From Opacimonas viscosa (GTDB taxonomy: Bacteria; Pseudomonadota; Gammaproteobacteria; Enterobacterales; Alteromonadaceae), in NCBI RefSeq assembly GCF_024199005.1, contig NZ_JANATA010000002.1:1-64000 (forward strand): DNA of 64,000 bases, given 5' to 3'. The translations under genes were made by a program, and so were the position numbers. Numbering within the stretch: the stretch's first letter is position 1; each line of letters starts with the position of its first letter. Positions 16,264 to 30,353 of this stretch are shown piece after piece. The notes under the pieces were generated by a model. The model was not told the DNA's origin. It searched no databases and saw nothing but the letters and a program-made list of their open reading frames with translations.

Positions 16264-16956
16264 GTGACACAAGTAAGCCAAAAAATCGAAAAAATTGTTC
16301 TTGCCAGTGGTAATGCTGGTAAGTTAGCTGAGTTTTCTAATTTGTTTGAGAGTTATCAGATAAATATTGTGGCACAAGGTGAGTTGGGAGTGACAGATGT
16401 GCCAGAAACGGGCACAACCTTTGTTGAAAATGCCATTATCAAGGCTCGCCATGCGGCTCAGGTTACTGGTTTACCGGCTTTGTCTGATGATTCAGGCTTA
16501 GTCGTTTCTGCTTTAGGTGGCGCACCAGGTATCTACTCATCACGATATTCAGCATCTCCTGCACTCACTAGCTTATCTTTAGATGCACTGGGAAATAAGT
16601 TAGACACTACTGAACTGGATACGCGCTTTGGCACCGATGCAACCGACGTAAAAAATATTGAAAAGTTACTGTTGGCCCTCGGTGATACCTCAGAGCGCAC
16701 GGCCCATTTTATTTGTGTTTTAGTGTTTATGCGCCATGCTGATGATCCTACCCCCATAATTTGCCAAGGTCATTGGCACGGCTCCATAGCAACACAGCCT
16801 GCAGGAAATGAAGGTTTTGGCTATGATCCTGTATTTTACTGTCCAACTTTAGGTAAACATGCTGCAGAGTGTGTAAAAGCTGAAAAAGCCACAGTGAGTC
16901 ATCGCGCCAAGGCGCTCAGTTTATTGGTGCATGAAATGTCAGAGCTGTTAGGTTAA
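16264..16956 (+). CDS. rdgB: Non-canonical purine NTP pyrophosphatase (ITPase), with an insertion
   Basis: The enzyme hydrolyses ITP, dITP and XTP to monophosphates, clearing deaminated purines from the nucleotide pool. It starts at GTG 16264. Motifs are IVLASGNAGKLAEF near residue 11, ETGTTFVENAIIKAR near 48, ALSDDSGLVV near 72, GNEGFGYDPVFY and SHRAKAL near the C-terminus. At 230 residues it exceeds E. coli RdgB (197): residues about 97-122, between SRYSA and TDATDVKN, are an extra Leu/Ser/Thr-rich segment. It is followed by hemW with 5 bp between them, the usual rdgB-hemW order. Confidence 0.93.
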   Translation: MTQVSQKIEKIVLASGNAGKLAEFSNLFESYQINIVAQGELGVTDVPETGTTFVENAIIKARHAAQVTGLPALSDDSGLVVSALGGAPGIYSSRYSASPALTSLSLDALGNKLDTTELDTRFGTDATDVKNIEKLLLALGDTSERTAHFICVLVFMRHADDPTPIICQGHWHGSIATQPAGNEGFGYDPVFYCPTLGKHAAECVKAEKATVSHRAKALSLLVHEMSELLG

Positions 16957-16961
16957 TCACG

Positions 16962-18122
16962 TTGGCCAACTTAACTTTGTCAGCCATCCAAGCTATTCCT
17001 CTGTCCTTGTATATTCATGTCCCGTGGTGTATTCAAAAATGTCCATATTGTGATTTTAACTCACATACTTTGAAGGGCGGGATCCCTGAACAAGAATATA
17101 TCGCTCATCTACTGGATGATCTGCGTGCTGATGCACATTTAGCACAGGGCAGACCGATTTCGACGATATTTATCGGTGGAGGAACACCCAGTTTATTATC
17201 TTCAGAGGCCGTGCAACGTCTCCTTACAGGTATAAAAGATATTATTCCTGTGGTCGAGGGGGCAGAGATCACATTAGAAGCGAACCCTGGTACAGTCGAA
17301 ACAGGTCGTTTTGCCGATTTCTTAAAGGCAGGCATCAATCGTATTTCTATAGGTGTACAAAGCTTTTCTGAAGATAAACTTAAGCGCTTAGGACGGATCC
17401 ATGATCCCCAACAGGCTGATTTTGCGATACAACAAGCTAGCCAGATCCCTTTGCGTACTTTTAACACCGACATTATGCACGGCTTGCCAGAACAAGATTT
17501 AGCCGAGGGCTTACGTGATGTACAGCGCGCAATCACACATCAACCTCCCCATATTTCTTGGTATCAACTTACCATTGAACCAAACACATCTTTTTATTCA
17601 CAACCGCCCGAACTACCGGATGATGAAATTCTCTGGGAGATACAAGAGCAAGGTGAACAGCTGTTAGCACAAGCAGGTTATGAACAATATGAAATATCTG
17701 CATACGCTAAGCCTGGACAACAATGCCAACACAACCTCAACTACTGGCGTTTTGGTGACTATCTGGGGATTGGGTGTGGCGCACATGGCAAGATTTCTTT
17801 ACCTGACCAGATACTACGCACCGAAAAAGTCAAACATCCTCGTGGTTACATGGACTTACACAAGCCTTATATGTATAAACAATGGCCAGTAGACCTAAGT
17901 GATTATCCTTTTGAGTACTTTATGAATCGCTTACGCTTAGTTGAACCTTGTGCTTTTGCTGAATATGAACAACGGACTGGATATACATTGCCCAAAGCTC
18001 AGTTTAAACTGCTTGAGGACGCTGCTAGCCAAGGCTTACTAACGTTGAGTGATTCTGTATGGCAAGTGACTCCACTAGGGCGACGCTATTTGAATTCATT
18101 ATTAGAAAAATTAGTGTCTTGA
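16962..18122 (+). CDS. hemW: Radical SAM heme chaperone HemW
   Basis: The 386-residue protein begins at TTG 16962; no ATG occurs before the SAM domain. The iron-sulfur motif CIQKCPYCDF (CxxxCxxC plus the fourth Cys) is near residue 22, followed by IFIGGGTPSLLS near 68, EANPGTVE, INRISIGVQSFSEDKL and the HNLNYWRFGDYLGIGCGAHG block near 258. These distinguish HemW, which handles heme for respiratory enzymes, from HemN, which decarboxylates coproporphyrinogen. It directly follows rdgB and ends at a hairpin shared with the convergent gene. Confidence 0.92.
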   Translation: MANLTLSAIQAIPLSLYIHVPWCIQKCPYCDFNSHTLKGGIPEQEYIAHLLDDLRADAHLAQGRPISTIFIGGGTPSLLSSEAVQRLLTGIKDIIPVVEGAEITLEANPGTVETGRFADFLKAGINRISIGVQSFSEDKLKRLGRIHDPQQADFAIQQASQIPLRTFNTDIMHGLPEQDLAEGLRDVQRAITHQPPHISWYQLTIEPNTSFYSQPPELPDDEILWEIQEQGEQLLAQAGYEQYEISAYAKPGQQCQHNLNYWRFGDYLGIGCGAHGKISLPDQILRTEKVKHPRGYMDLHKPYMYKQWPVDLSDYPFEYFMNRLRLVEPCAFAEYEQRTGYTLPKAQFKLLEDAASQGLLTLSDSVWQVTPLGRRYLNSLLEKLVS

Positions 18123-18169
18123 GCAGAGCTACCAAACCTTGATAATCTATGAATACACAGAGAAAGATA

Positions 18170-18199
18170 ACCGAGTAAAGTTGAGATATTTTACTCGGT
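18170..18199. terminator. Bidirectional hairpin between hemW and the gene at 18218
   Basis: Perfect 10-bp arms ACCGAGTAAA (18170-18179) and TTTACTCGGT (18190-18199) flank a 10-base loop. It lies between convergent genes. No long T run follows on either strand, so termination may be weak. Confidence 0.6.
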
Positions 18200-18217
18200 C
18201 AATCCAAAATATATATT

Positions 18218-18706
18218 CTAGTGAGACGTGAAAACGTTGTTTAAAAATGAGTTGAGTTCGTTTTTAAACTCGTTAGGATTAAGGCTTTCGATAATATCCA
18301 CAGCAGGATTATCTATCTCAATCCGCTGTAGTTCACAATGTCGTTGGTCTTCTACATCATAAAATACCATTAGGCCTAACGGCAATCCGTCAGATTCAGG
18401 GTTACTACTGACGATAGCGAGTTTAGCGTCATTGAGGCGAACCACAGAACCGACAGGGTATCTAAGGTGGGAGCTTGAAGATGCTTTGGCAGGAACAGTA
18501 ATTAAACTAGGAATTGAAAAGACATCAACGTGACTTTTTGCAAAGTTAACTTTTACTGACAGAATACCTTGTGCTCGTAACGTATTCACATCTGCAAAGC
18601 TCTTAATCAAACCTTTAAACGCTACCTCAAAATGTTGGTCTTGGGCTACGATAGCCTCGACAAACATCCCAGGTAGCACTTTATCAATCGACATTATTCT
18701 AGACAT
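18218..18706 (-). CDS. HD-GYP-like protein lacking the HD-GYP catalytic core
   Basis: This 162-residue protein starts at ATG 18706 behind AAGGAAAC. Residues 1-57 (SIDKVLPGMFVEAIVAQDQ and following) resemble the DUF3391 domain that precedes HD-GYP cyclic-di-GMP phosphodiesterases. Residues 83-132 (YPVGSVVRLNDAKLAIVSSN, then LMVFYDVEDQRHCELQRI) resemble the tail that follows the HD-GYP core. The roughly 200-residue core with the HD and GYP residues is absent; a Ser/Ala linker at 70-80 joins the ends. It cannot be a phosphodiesterase. A regulatory or adaptor role is inference. Convergent with hemW. Confidence 0.65.
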   Translation of the reverse strand: MSRIMSIDKVLPGMFVEAIVAQDQHFEVAFKGLIKSFADVNTLRAQGILSVKVNFAKSHVDVFSIPSLITVPAKASSSSHLRYPVGSVVRLNDAKLAIVSSNPESDGLPLGLMVFYDVEDQRHCELQRIEIDNPAVDIIESLNPNEFKNELNSFLNNVFTSH

Positions 18707-18767
18707 GGTGTTTCCTTGTGTTTTATCTCAATTTACCACTAATTTAGATGTGAAAGGGTCTCAATCC

Positions 18768-19367
18768 TTACATCCAAGTAGGGCGTTTCTCCTCAAATTT
18801 TTGAATTTCTTCAGCAAATTCGAGTGTTTGGCCAATCGCGTCCAAACCATTTATTAAGTTGTACTGGTGATGCTCAGCAATCTCAAACGTAAATACATGC
18901 TCTAAAATAGAGACGGTCTTTTCAGTTAAGTTTACCTGGATTGGTGTAGATGGTTCTTTACACACAATGTCCATAAGGGTATCAATAATTGCATCCTCCA
19001 AGTTAATCGGCAGCATATTATTATTTATCGCGTTACCATAAAAAATATCTGCAAAGCTCGGTGCAATAATAACGTGCAAGCCAAAATCTAACAACGCCCA
19101 AGGAGCATGTTCTCGGCTAGATCCACAACCAAAGTTTTCTCTAGTGATAAGTATAGATGCATTAGAGTAAATTGTCTTATTTAAATTAAAATCCGTATTT
19201 AGCTCTTGTTCGTGTAAGTCATTGTACCGCCAATCATGAAATAAATGCTTACCATACCCAGAACGGGTCACGCCAGTAAGAAACTGTTTCGGAATGATTT
19301 GATCGGTATCAATGTTCGCGATATCTAAGGGGACTGCGGTACCAGTATGTAAATTAATGCCACTCAT
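18768..19367 (-). CDS. leuD: 3-isopropylmalate dehydratase small subunit
   Basis: The 199-residue swivel-domain subunit pairs with LeuC to isomerise 2-isopropylmalate to 3-isopropylmalate. Visible motifs are ANIDTDQIIPKQFL near residue 17, the substrate-loop sequence NFGCGSSREHAPWAL near 78, and NAINNNMLPI near 112. Length matches E. coli LeuD (201). It is the last gene of leuABCD, 5 bp after leuC, and is controlled from the attenuated leu promoter. Confidence 0.96.
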   Translation of the reverse strand: MSGINLHTGTAVPLDIANIDTDQIIPKQFLTGVTRSGYGKHLFHDWRYNDLHEQELNTDFNLNKTIYSNASILITRENFGCGSSREHAPWALLDFGLHVIIAPSFADIFYGNAINNNMLPINLEDAIIDTLMDIVCKEPSTPIQVNLTEKTVSILEHVFTFEIAEHHQYNLINGLDAIGQTLEFAEEIQKFEEKRPTWM

Positions 19368-19372
19368 AATAA

Positions 19373-20779
19373 TTATCCTTGTAGTTCACGCACGTCGGTA
19401 AATTTGCCAGTAAGTGCAGCTGCCACAGCCATTGCTGGACTGACTAGGTGGGTACGTGCCCCACGGCCTTGACGACCTTCAAAGTTACGGTTACTGGTCG
19501 ACGCACAGCGATCGCCATCTTCGAGGAGATCATCGTTCATCCCTAAGCACATAGAACATCCTGGTAAACGCCACTCGAATCCAGCGTTTGTGAATATGTC
19601 ATGAAGACCTTCTGCTTCAGCTTGTTGTTTTACAGCTGCAGAGCCAGGGACGATGATTGCAGTGACTGATTCGGCGACTTTACCTTGTTGGGCGATTGTC
19701 GCTGCTGCACGGAGATCCTCGATCCGAGAATTTGTACAAGAACCAATAAACACGTGAGAAACAGGGAAATCAGATAATTTTTTACCTGCTTCTAGCCCCA
19801 TGTATTGCAATGCTTTGCTAGCGGATTCGCGAGTCACAGGATCAGCAAACTCTTCTGGTGCAGGGATCGTGTCATTCACACCGATAACTTGACCTGGATT
19901 CGTTCCCCAAGTGACCTGTGGTTTGATGTCTTTGGCAGCCAAGTGGATAGCTTTGTCAAAATGCGCACCAGGGTCGGTATACAGCGTTTTCCAGTATGTC
20001 AAAGCCTCATCCCAATCCGCTCCAGTAGGGGCTTTTTCACGGCCTTTAATGTAGTCAAAGGTAGTTTGATCTGGTGCCACTAGGCCTGCTTTTGCACCTG
20101 CTTCTATACTCATATTACAGATGGTCATGCGTTCTTCCATGGATAATGCAGCAATCGTGTCACCACAATATTCAATGACATAACCGGTCGCTCCCGCGTG
20201 ACCTAACTCACCGATGATCGCCAAGATAATATCTTTGGCGGTTACCCCAATTGGTAATGTACCAGTGACTTCAACTTTTAGGTTTTTTGCCTGACTTTGT
20301 TTTAATGTCTGAGTAGCGAGTACATGTTCAACTTCAGAAGTACCGATACCAAACGCTAACGCGCCAAACGCGCCATGGGTTGCTGTGTGTGAATCACCAC
20401 AAACAACCGTATTACCCGGCAAGATAGCGCCTAATTCTGGTGCCATTACATGAATAATACCCTGTTTTTGGTGCCCTACTGGGAATAATTCAATACCGTG
20501 GTCAGCACAGTTATTGACCAGTGTTTGTAGCTGTAGTTGATTATCTGGGCCACAAGCATCTAACGCTAAAGAACGCGTTGAAATACTGTGATCCATTGTT
20601 GCTACAACACGATTGGGTGCAAGTACTTTGCGGCCTTTCTCATTTAACCCTGCGAAAGCCTGTGGAGAAGTGACTTCATGGATCAAGTGACGATCGATAT
20701 ACAGTAATGTATCTTCACCAACTTGACGCACAATATGTGCCTGCCAAATTTTATCGTATAAGGTCTGTGCCATGTTCAA
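19373..20779 (-). CDS. leuC: 3-isopropylmalate dehydratase large subunit
   Basis: The 468-residue aconitase-family subunit binds a 4Fe-4S cluster. It has [20 protein letters not shown] near residue 127, [17 protein letters not shown] near 345 with the first cluster Cys, and [11 protein letters not shown] near 405 with the CxxC pair. Sequence and length match E. coli LeuC (466). It follows leuB with no gap and precedes leuD. Third enzyme gene of the leucine operon. Confidence 0.97.
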   Translation of the reverse strand: MNMAQTLYDKIWQAHIVRQVGEDTLLYIDRHLIHEVTSPQAFAGLNEKGRKVLAPNRVVATMDHSISTRSLALDACGPDNQLQLQTLVNNCADHGIELFPVGHQKQGIIHVMAPELGAILPGNTVVCGDSHTATHGAFGALAFGIGTSEVEHVLATQTLKQSQAKNLKVEVTGTLPIGVTAKDIILAIIGELGHAGATGYVIEYCGDTIAALSMEERMTICNMSIEAGAKAGLVAPDQTTFDYIKGREKAPTGADWDEALTYWKTLYTDPGAHFDKAIHLAAKDIKPQVTWGTNPGQVIGVNDTIPAPEEFADPVTRESASKALQYMGLEAGKKLSDFPVSHVFIGSCTNSRIEDLRAAATIAQQGKVAESVTAIIVPGSAAVKQQAEAEGLHDIFTNAGFEWRLPGCSMCLGMNDDLLEDGDRCASTSNRNFEGRQGRGARTHLVSPAMAVAAALTGKFTDVRELQG

Positions 20780-21874
<1,095 letters not shown>

Positions 21875-23428
21875 TTACTCTCCTGAAACAATATGTTGCT
21901 TTTGCTCATCGATTTGATCAGCAAGATGCATGTTATTAAGTACGAAAATCAGAGCCTTAACACCTGATTCGACGATATCTGTAGCTAGGCCTATGCCATG
22001 AAAGCGGCGCTCTTTGTATTTTGCAATGATACTCACTTGAGCCAATGCATCGGCGCCTTCGCCTTTTGAATCTAATTTGAAATCGATAATATCAATTTCA
22101 TTTTCATTAATTATTTGCATGATTGCGTTGTATGCAGCATCTACCGGTCCATTACCTATTGCACTATGGGTAACAGGTTTGCCACCTATGACTAAGGTTA
22201 CCGTAGCGCTTGGGATAATATCGCGTCCTGAAGTCGCTTGGATATAATCTAATTCGTAGTATGCTTCTTCGTGCTTTTGTTGATTGAAAAACAACAACGC
22301 TTCTAGATCATAATCAAATACTTGGCCTTTTTTATCAGCCAGACGCAAGAATGAAGCGTAAACTTCTTCTAGATCATAATCACTTTCAGCATAACCCAAC
22401 TCGGTCAAACGATGCTTTATAACGTGGCGACCAGAACGTGAAGTTAAGTTAAGTTGATTTTTGTTTAGGCCAACACTTTCAGGTGTCATGATTTCATAGG
22501 TGTTTTGCCCTTTTAACACTCCGTCTTGGTGGATACCAGATGAATGGGCAAAGGCATTTGCACCCACGATCGCTTTGTTAGCTTGTACTGGCATATTACA
22601 AAGTTGTGAAACGAGTTTTGAAGTACGATGAATTTCTTGGCTATTAATGCTAGTAGTTAGACCATAACGTTCATTACGGGTCTGCAAGATCATCGCGATC
22701 TCTTCTAAAGAAGAGTTCCCAGCTCGCTCGCCGATACCGTTAACCGTACATTCGACTTGTCGTGCACCTTGTTCTACCGCGGCTAAAGAGTTCGCAACGG
22801 CTAGCCCTAAATCGTTGTGACAGTGTACTGAGATAGTGGCTTGGTCGATATTGGGGACGCGATTAAATAATTGCTGGATAATAGAGCCAAACTCAGTAGG
22901 GGTCGTGTAACCTACTGTATCTGGGATATTGACCGTAGTAGCACCTGCTTTAATAGCGGATTCAACCATACGGCATAAATAGTCAATGTGTGTACGTCCT
23001 GCATCTTCACAAGAAAACTCTACATCATCAGTATATTGACGAGCATGTTTCACTGCAGCAACGGCCATTTCGACCACTTCATCTTGCGATTTTTTGAGTT
23101 TGGTTCCCACATGTATATCTGATGTTGCGATAAAAGTATGGATCCGGAATCTTTCAGCAATTCTCAGCGCTTCACCACAGGCATCAATATCTTTAGGCAA
23201 CGCTCTCGATAAACCGCATACAATGGAGTTTTTGACTTCTTTGGCAATCGTTTTAACTGATTCAAAATCGCCTGGTGATGACACCGGAAAACCAGCTTCG
23301 ATAATATCTACACCGAGTTTTTCTAACGCCAAGGCAATTTGTAATTTTTCTTTCACTGTTAAACTAGCGGGTAGGGCTTGTTCGCCATCGCGTAGTGTTG
23401 TATCGAATATTTTTACATGTTGACTCAT
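21875..23428 (-). CDS. leuA: 2-isopropylmalate synthase
   Basis: The 517-residue enzyme condenses acetyl-CoA with 2-ketoisovalerate, the committed leucine step. The TIM barrel shows [20 protein letters not shown] near residue 9, [12 protein letters not shown] near 140, [14 protein letters not shown] near 200 and [11 protein letters not shown] near 237. The C-terminal regulatory domain (about 390-510), which senses leucine in this family, is complete. Length is close to E. coli LeuA (523). First gene of leuABCD, about 98 bp downstream of the leader peptide gene and attenuator. Confidence 0.97.
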   Translation of the reverse strand: MSQHVKIFDTTLRDGEQALPASLTVKEKLQIALALEKLGVDIIEAGFPVSSPGDFESVKTIAKEVKNSIVCGLSRALPKDIDACGEALRIAERFRIHTFIATSDIHVGTKLKKSQDEVVEMAVAAVKHARQYTDDVEFSCEDAGRTHIDYLCRMVESAIKAGATTVNIPDTVGYTTPTEFGSIIQQLFNRVPNIDQATISVHCHNDLGLAVANSLAAVEQGARQVECTVNGIGERAGNSSLEEIAMILQTRNERYGLTTSINSQEIHRTSKLVSQLCNMPVQANKAIVGANAFAHSSGIHQDGVLKGQNTYEIMTPESVGLNKNQLNLTSRSGRHVIKHRLTELGYAESDYDLEEVYASFLRLADKKGQVFDYDLEALLFFNQQKHEEAYYELDYIQATSGRDIIPSATVTLVIGGKPVTHSAIGNGPVDAAYNAIMQIINENEIDIIDFKLDSKGEGADALAQVSIIAKYKERRFHGIGLATDIVESGVKALIFVLNNMHLADQIDEQKQHIVSGE

Positions 23429-23480
23429 ATGTCGTTCCTTCTGGTGAAGATTGGGGCCTTTTACACCAAGTATAAAACCA

Positions 23481-23507
23481 AAAAACCCGTGCTGAGCACG
23501 GGTTTTT
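23481..23507 (-). terminator. leu operon attenuator (transcription terminator)
   Basis: On the minus strand, ACCCGTGC (23503-23496) pairs with GCACGGGT (23492-23485) across loop TCA, extended by A/T pairs and followed by a T run. The sequence GCACGGGT also occurs at the end of the leader coding region (23535-23528). It can pair with ACCCGTGC instead, giving an antiterminator when ribosomes stall on Leu codons. The terminator sits between leuL and leuA. Confidence 0.88.
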
Positions 23508-23525
23508 CATAAATGTGTTATGACG

Positions 23526-23594
23526 CTACCCGTGCTTATTTGCTGGCAGTAATAACAAACCTAGTAAGTTGAATGTCATGTCATATATTTTCAT
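23526..23594 (-). CDS. leuL: leu operon leader peptide
   Basis: A 22-residue frame starts with ATG at 23594, just after a perfect GGAGGT. Its centre, NLLGLLLLP, contains six Leu codons in seven positions (TTA, CTA, TTG, TTA, TTA, CTG). It ends with TAG at 23526, about 20 bp before the attenuator hairpin. This is classic leucine attenuation: charged leucyl-tRNA lets translation finish and the terminator form. The rest of the 384-bp gap 23429-23812 holds the presumed promoter region but no other gene. The peptide itself resembles other leu leaders only in composition. Confidence 0.88.
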   Translation of the reverse strand: MKIYDMTFNLLGLLLLPANKHG

Positions 23595-23812
23595 ACCTCC
23601 ACTGTACGTTTTACAAGGCTTGAGGTCAAGTCAAACCAGTGAAAAAAACGGATATAAAAGGATGGATATACTAAAGTGCTACGGTATTAAAATTAAGGAT
23701 TTATAAAAATACTAATATTGGATGTTTTTTAGGGTATTTATCCTAAAATTTGTGGCGTAGTATGCTCACTTAATCGTCGTTAACCACTTTTTCACACTAC
23801 CTTTTTTTCGCA

Positions 23813-24481
23813 CTACCACTTTATATTAAATGAAAGCCTCAACTCACGCATCGTCAATGCTCTAGGGATAGCTCGCCCTTTGTGCTTCCATTGATGTCCA
23901 CAACAAGCAGCTGTCCAAATAGCTTTGCTAGGTTTAAGTAATTTTAGAGCAAAAAACTGAGCTTCATTGGAGGCTAGTGTGCTTGTTTGTTCTGCTTGAG
24001 ATATACCATTTCGCGTAAACCAGCCATGTTTGTTAGCATGGATATGATCGCATTGTTCATCTATTCGGTCGAGAGAATCTATTTCTATATGCATGCCTTG
24101 CATCGTTTTTACTAGAACAGGTAATACCGCACCAATCTTTCCAGATTTGGTATAGAAATCTTGGATTTGTTCGTTGGTTTGGTTTATTCCAGGGCAGTGG
24201 GCAGCTTGTTTAGCAGTGTAACTTGCGTTGTGAATATCCACATCAATAGGTGCGTTGGACGCTAATAAGTCTTGAGCAGCAGAATAAACATGATGAGGTA
24301 GGTGTTTGAGTTTGCGTTTTAAAAGGCTTGTTTGAGAGGGGCCAGATTCCGCCAAGGCGAGACATTCTCTTTGGTACAAGGCATTCATTAACTCGGCAAG
24401 CGAGCTAGCGTGTTCATCTTGAAAAAAAATATCTTTTTGTTCAGCCATATTCTCTTGGGCCGATGACTCCAACGTAGTCAT
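23813..24481 (-). CDS. Unrecognised 222-residue protein
   Basis: A soluble protein without signal peptide or membrane segment. The N-terminal 35 residues are acidic; the body is rich in His, Gln and Ala, with several Cys (HCPGINQ near residue 94, EQCDHIHANKHGWF near 142, AACCGHQWKHKG near 191). Spaced Cys/His could bind metal, but no known finger pattern is evident. The start at ATG 24481 has a weak ribosome-binding site. It lies between the leu operon promoter and the eno terminator, apparently alone. I do not recognise the family, and the coding call rests on frame length and neighbour orientation. Confidence 0.55.
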   Translation of the reverse strand: MTTLESSAQENMAEQKDIFFQDEHASSLAELMNALYQRECLALAESGPSQTSLLKRKLKHLPHHVYSAAQDLLASNAPIDVDIHNASYTAKQAAHCPGINQTNEQIQDFYTKSGKIGAVLPVLVKTMQGMHIEIDSLDRIDEQCDHIHANKHGWFTRNGISQAEQTSTLASNEAQFFALKLLKPSKAIWTAACCGHQWKHKGRAIPRALTMRELRLSFNIKW

Positions 24482-24499
24482 GAGGGCGGTAAATTAAAA

Positions 24500-24527
24500 G
24501 GCAGATAATAGTAAACTACTATCTGCC
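24500..24527 (-). terminator. Rho-independent terminator after eno
   Basis: GGCAGATA (24500-24507) and TATCTGCC (24520-24527) form the stem; inner ATAGT/ACTAC bases can extend it. On the minus strand the stem is followed by TTTTAATTT. It separates eno from the 222-residue gene. Confidence 0.75.
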
Positions 24528-24539
24528 TAAAAAATAGCC

Positions 24540-25844
<1,305 letters not shown>

Positions 25845-25847
25845 TTA

Positions 25848-27545
<1,698 letters not shown>

Positions 27546-27691
27546 TTATTTTATGAAGAGGGTATTTGCGGATACAACTTAGCTCTCCATTGAATGGAGC
27601 AATAGTATACGCAAAACCGATTATCATGACAAACGATTAATCCTATTTTGCGGTAAATTATTGGGTGTATAGGCTGCGCAAATCAGCACTT

Positions 27692-30301
27692 TTATCGTTG
27701 TCGTAAACTTTTTAATAGATATACGAAATCGAGTGCTTGTTTCGGGCTTAATTCATCTGCAGCGACTTGGTCTAATGCATCGAACAAAGCTTGGTCAGAA
27801 TTATCCAACAACAGTTGTGAGCCGGCATCTATTTCAGGGAGCTGTTCCGCTGGAGGAGTTACGTTAAGTGGACTTGTGTTTTCAACATGTTTAGATTGTT
27901 GTTCTAATTCTGCTAGTTTATGTCGCGCACTCATAATGACGTTTTTGGGAACACCTGCTAATGCGGCGACCTGTAAGCCATAAGATTTACTGGCAGCACC
28001 TTGTTTGACGTTGTGCATAAACTTTATACTATCTTCATGCTCCAAAGCACTCAAATGAACATTACTCATGCCACTTGTTTCATCCGCTAACAAGGTTAGT
28101 TCGAAATAATGTGTGGCAAATAACGTAAAAGCTTGGATGTTTCGATGCAGATATTCAGCACATGCCCAGGCTAGAGATAAACCATCATAAGTACTAGTAC
28201 CGCGACCGATTTCATCCATTAATACTAAACTATGGGCTGTTGCATTGTGTAAAATAGTCGCCGTTTCGGTCATTTCGACCATAAAGGTAGAGCGACCAGA
28301 TGCCAAATCATCAGCGGCACCGATACGGGTGAAAATACGATCGATAGGGCCAATAACGCAGTCTTGGGCAGGGACATAGCTTCCTATATAAGCAAGTAAC
28401 ACTATGAGTGCGGTTTGCCTCATATAGGTTGATTTACCGCCCATATTTGGACCGGTAATCATCAACATACGTTGTTCCGGTGACAGATGGACTGGATTTG
28501 CAATAAATGGCGCATCTAAAACACTTTCAACCACAATATGGCGGCCATCTTGGTAAGAAATACCAGGTTGCTCAGTTAATTCGGGTCGATAAAAAGAGAG
28601 ATCCACGGCTACTTGCGCGAGGTTCGCTAACACATCACATTCAGCAAGTGCGTTGGCGCTAATTGTCAGCGCATTGAGGTGGGGGAGTAGAGCATCAAAT
28701 AATTCTTCATATAACGCTTTCTCCAAGGCGAGTGCTTTGGATTGACTGTTGAGGACTTTTTCTTCGTGCTCTTTGAGCTCTTCAATAATATACCGTTCGT
28801 TATTTTTGAGTGTTTGGCGACGAATATAATGTTCAGGTACTAGAGCTGATTGACCTTTTGAAACCTCGATAAAAAATCCGTGGACTCGATTGTAGCCCAC
28901 TTTTAACGTCGCAATACCTGTTGCTGCTTTTTCTCTTTCCTCTAATACTGCCAAGTAATCCGTGGCCCCTTTAGAGAGTGCTCTCAATTCGTCTAATTCG
29001 GCATTATAACCATCGGCAATCACACCGCCATCACGAATAACGACTGGTGGGTTCTCAGTAATGGCACGATTCAATAAATCAGCTAGCTCAGGAAAGGAGC
29101 TGACACTGTTGGCAAGTGCTTTAATTTTAGGGGCTGAGTGTTCAGCTAATAATGTTTGCACTTGTGGTAGGGTGTTAAAGGCATTCTGGAGCCGAGCGAA
29201 ATCTCTAGGTCTTGCACTACGCAGGGCTAATCGAGATAGGACACGTTGGATATCACCAATCTGTCGCAATGCATCTTGGAGTTCACTAAACCCATTTTCA
29301 ATAAAATCACCGATAGCACTGTAGCGTTGCTGCAGGAGAGCGTGTTGGGTACTTGGGCGGTGGATCCATTGCTGCAGTAAGCGAGCTCCCATGGGTGTTT
29401 GGGTCCGATCAAGAACAGCAAAAACGGTATTTTCAATGCCACCAGAAAGATTCTGGGTGAGTTCGAGATTACGTCGGGTTGCGGCATCCATTTGCACAGA
29501 ATCATGCTGAGTTTGTAGGACCAAACTGCTGATATGCGGTAAAGCACATTTTTGAGTATCTTTGATGTACTGCAAAATACAACCAGCACAACCAACAGAC
29601 AACGATCCAGTATGGATGCCAAAACCGCTTAATGATTGAGTACCAAATTGCATATTTAATTGTTGTTCTGCCGTCTCAATATCAAATTCCCATGTTGGGC
29701 GACGACGCAGACCACTGTAGTTTTGGAGTGCATCGGTATTTATGAATTGTTCATCGTATAACACTTCTGCCGGGTTTAGGCGTTGTAAATCGGCCAATAA
29801 AGCTTGTTCGGAACTAGGCTCCGTCACAATAAACTGTCCTGTACTGAGCGCCAAGGATGCTAGGCCATATTGGGTATTATCGCCCTTGGTGAATGAGGTC
29901 ACTGCGACAATACAAATGTCTTGATTGGCTCTTAGCAGAGCTTCATCAGTAACCGTACCTGGCGTCACAATCCTTTGCACAGCTCGCTCTACCGGTCCTT
30001 TTGAGGTGGCTGGGTCACCTATTTGTTCAACAATAGCGACGGATTCACCTAGTTGGACTAATTTTGCTAAATATCCATCTACCGCGTGATAAGGAACACC
30101 CGCCATAGGAATAGGTTCACCACCTGCTTTGCCACGAGCGGTTAACGTTAAATCAATCAATTTAGCCGCTCGCACAGCGTCAGCAAAAAATAATTCATAA
30201 AAATCACCCATCCGATAAAATAACAATTCATTCGGGTGTTCGGCTTTGATGCTCAAATATTGTTGCATCATTGGCGTGTGCTGGGCTTTGGATTGACTCA
30301 C
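27692..30301 (-). CDS. mutS: DNA mismatch repair protein MutS
   Basis: The 869-residue MutS recognises mismatches and recruits MutL. The mismatch-contact motif FYELF is in [13 protein letters not shown] near residue 34. The ABC-type ATPase has Walker [14 protein letters not shown] near 617, the signature region [18 protein letters not shown], Walker [17 protein letters not shown] near 690, and the switch THYFEL. A C-terminal tetramerisation-type tail is present. Length is close to E. coli MutS (853). Divergent from pncC. Confidence 0.98.
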   Translation of the reverse strand: MSQSKAQHTPMMQQYLSIKAEHPNELLFYRMGDFYELFFADAVRAAKLIDLTLTARGKAGGEPIPMAGVPYHAVDGYLAKLVQLGESVAIVEQIGDPATSKGPVERAVQRIVTPGTVTDEALLRANQDICIVAVTSFTKGDNTQYGLASLALSTGQFIVTEPSSEQALLADLQRLNPAEVLYDEQFINTDALQNYSGLRRRPTWEFDIETAEQQLNMQFGTQSLSGFGIHTGSLSVGCAGCILQYIKDTQKCALPHISSLVLQTQHDSVQMDAATRRNLELTQNLSGGIENTVFAVLDRTQTPMGARLLQQWIHRPSTQHALLQQRYSAIGDFIENGFSELQDALRQIGDIQRVLSRLALRSARPRDFARLQNAFNTLPQVQTLLAEHSAPKIKALANSVSSFPELADLLNRAITENPPVVIRDGGVIADGYNAELDELRALSKGATDYLAVLEEREKAATGIATLKVGYNRVHGFFIEVSKGQSALVPEHYIRRQTLKNNERYIIEELKEHEEKVLNSQSKALALEKALYEELFDALLPHLNALTISANALAECDVLANLAQVAVDLSFYRPELTEQPGISYQDGRHIVVESVLDAPFIANPVHLSPEQRMLMITGPNMGGKSTYMRQTALIVLLAYIGSYVPAQDCVIGPIDRIFTRIGAADDLASGRSTFMVEMTETATILHNATAHSLVLMDEIGRGTSTYDGLSLAWACAEYLHRNIQAFTLFATHYFELTLLADETSGMSNVHLSALEHEDSIKFMHNVKQGAASKSYGLQVAALAGVPKNVIMSARHKLAELEQQSKHVENTSPLNVTPPAEQLPEIDAGSQLLLDNSDQALFDALDQVAADELSPKQALDFVYLLKSLRQR

Positions 30302-30353
30302 TGTGATTTAATACTTATGGTAGTGACATGGCCTTAAGCATACTAAAAAAATC

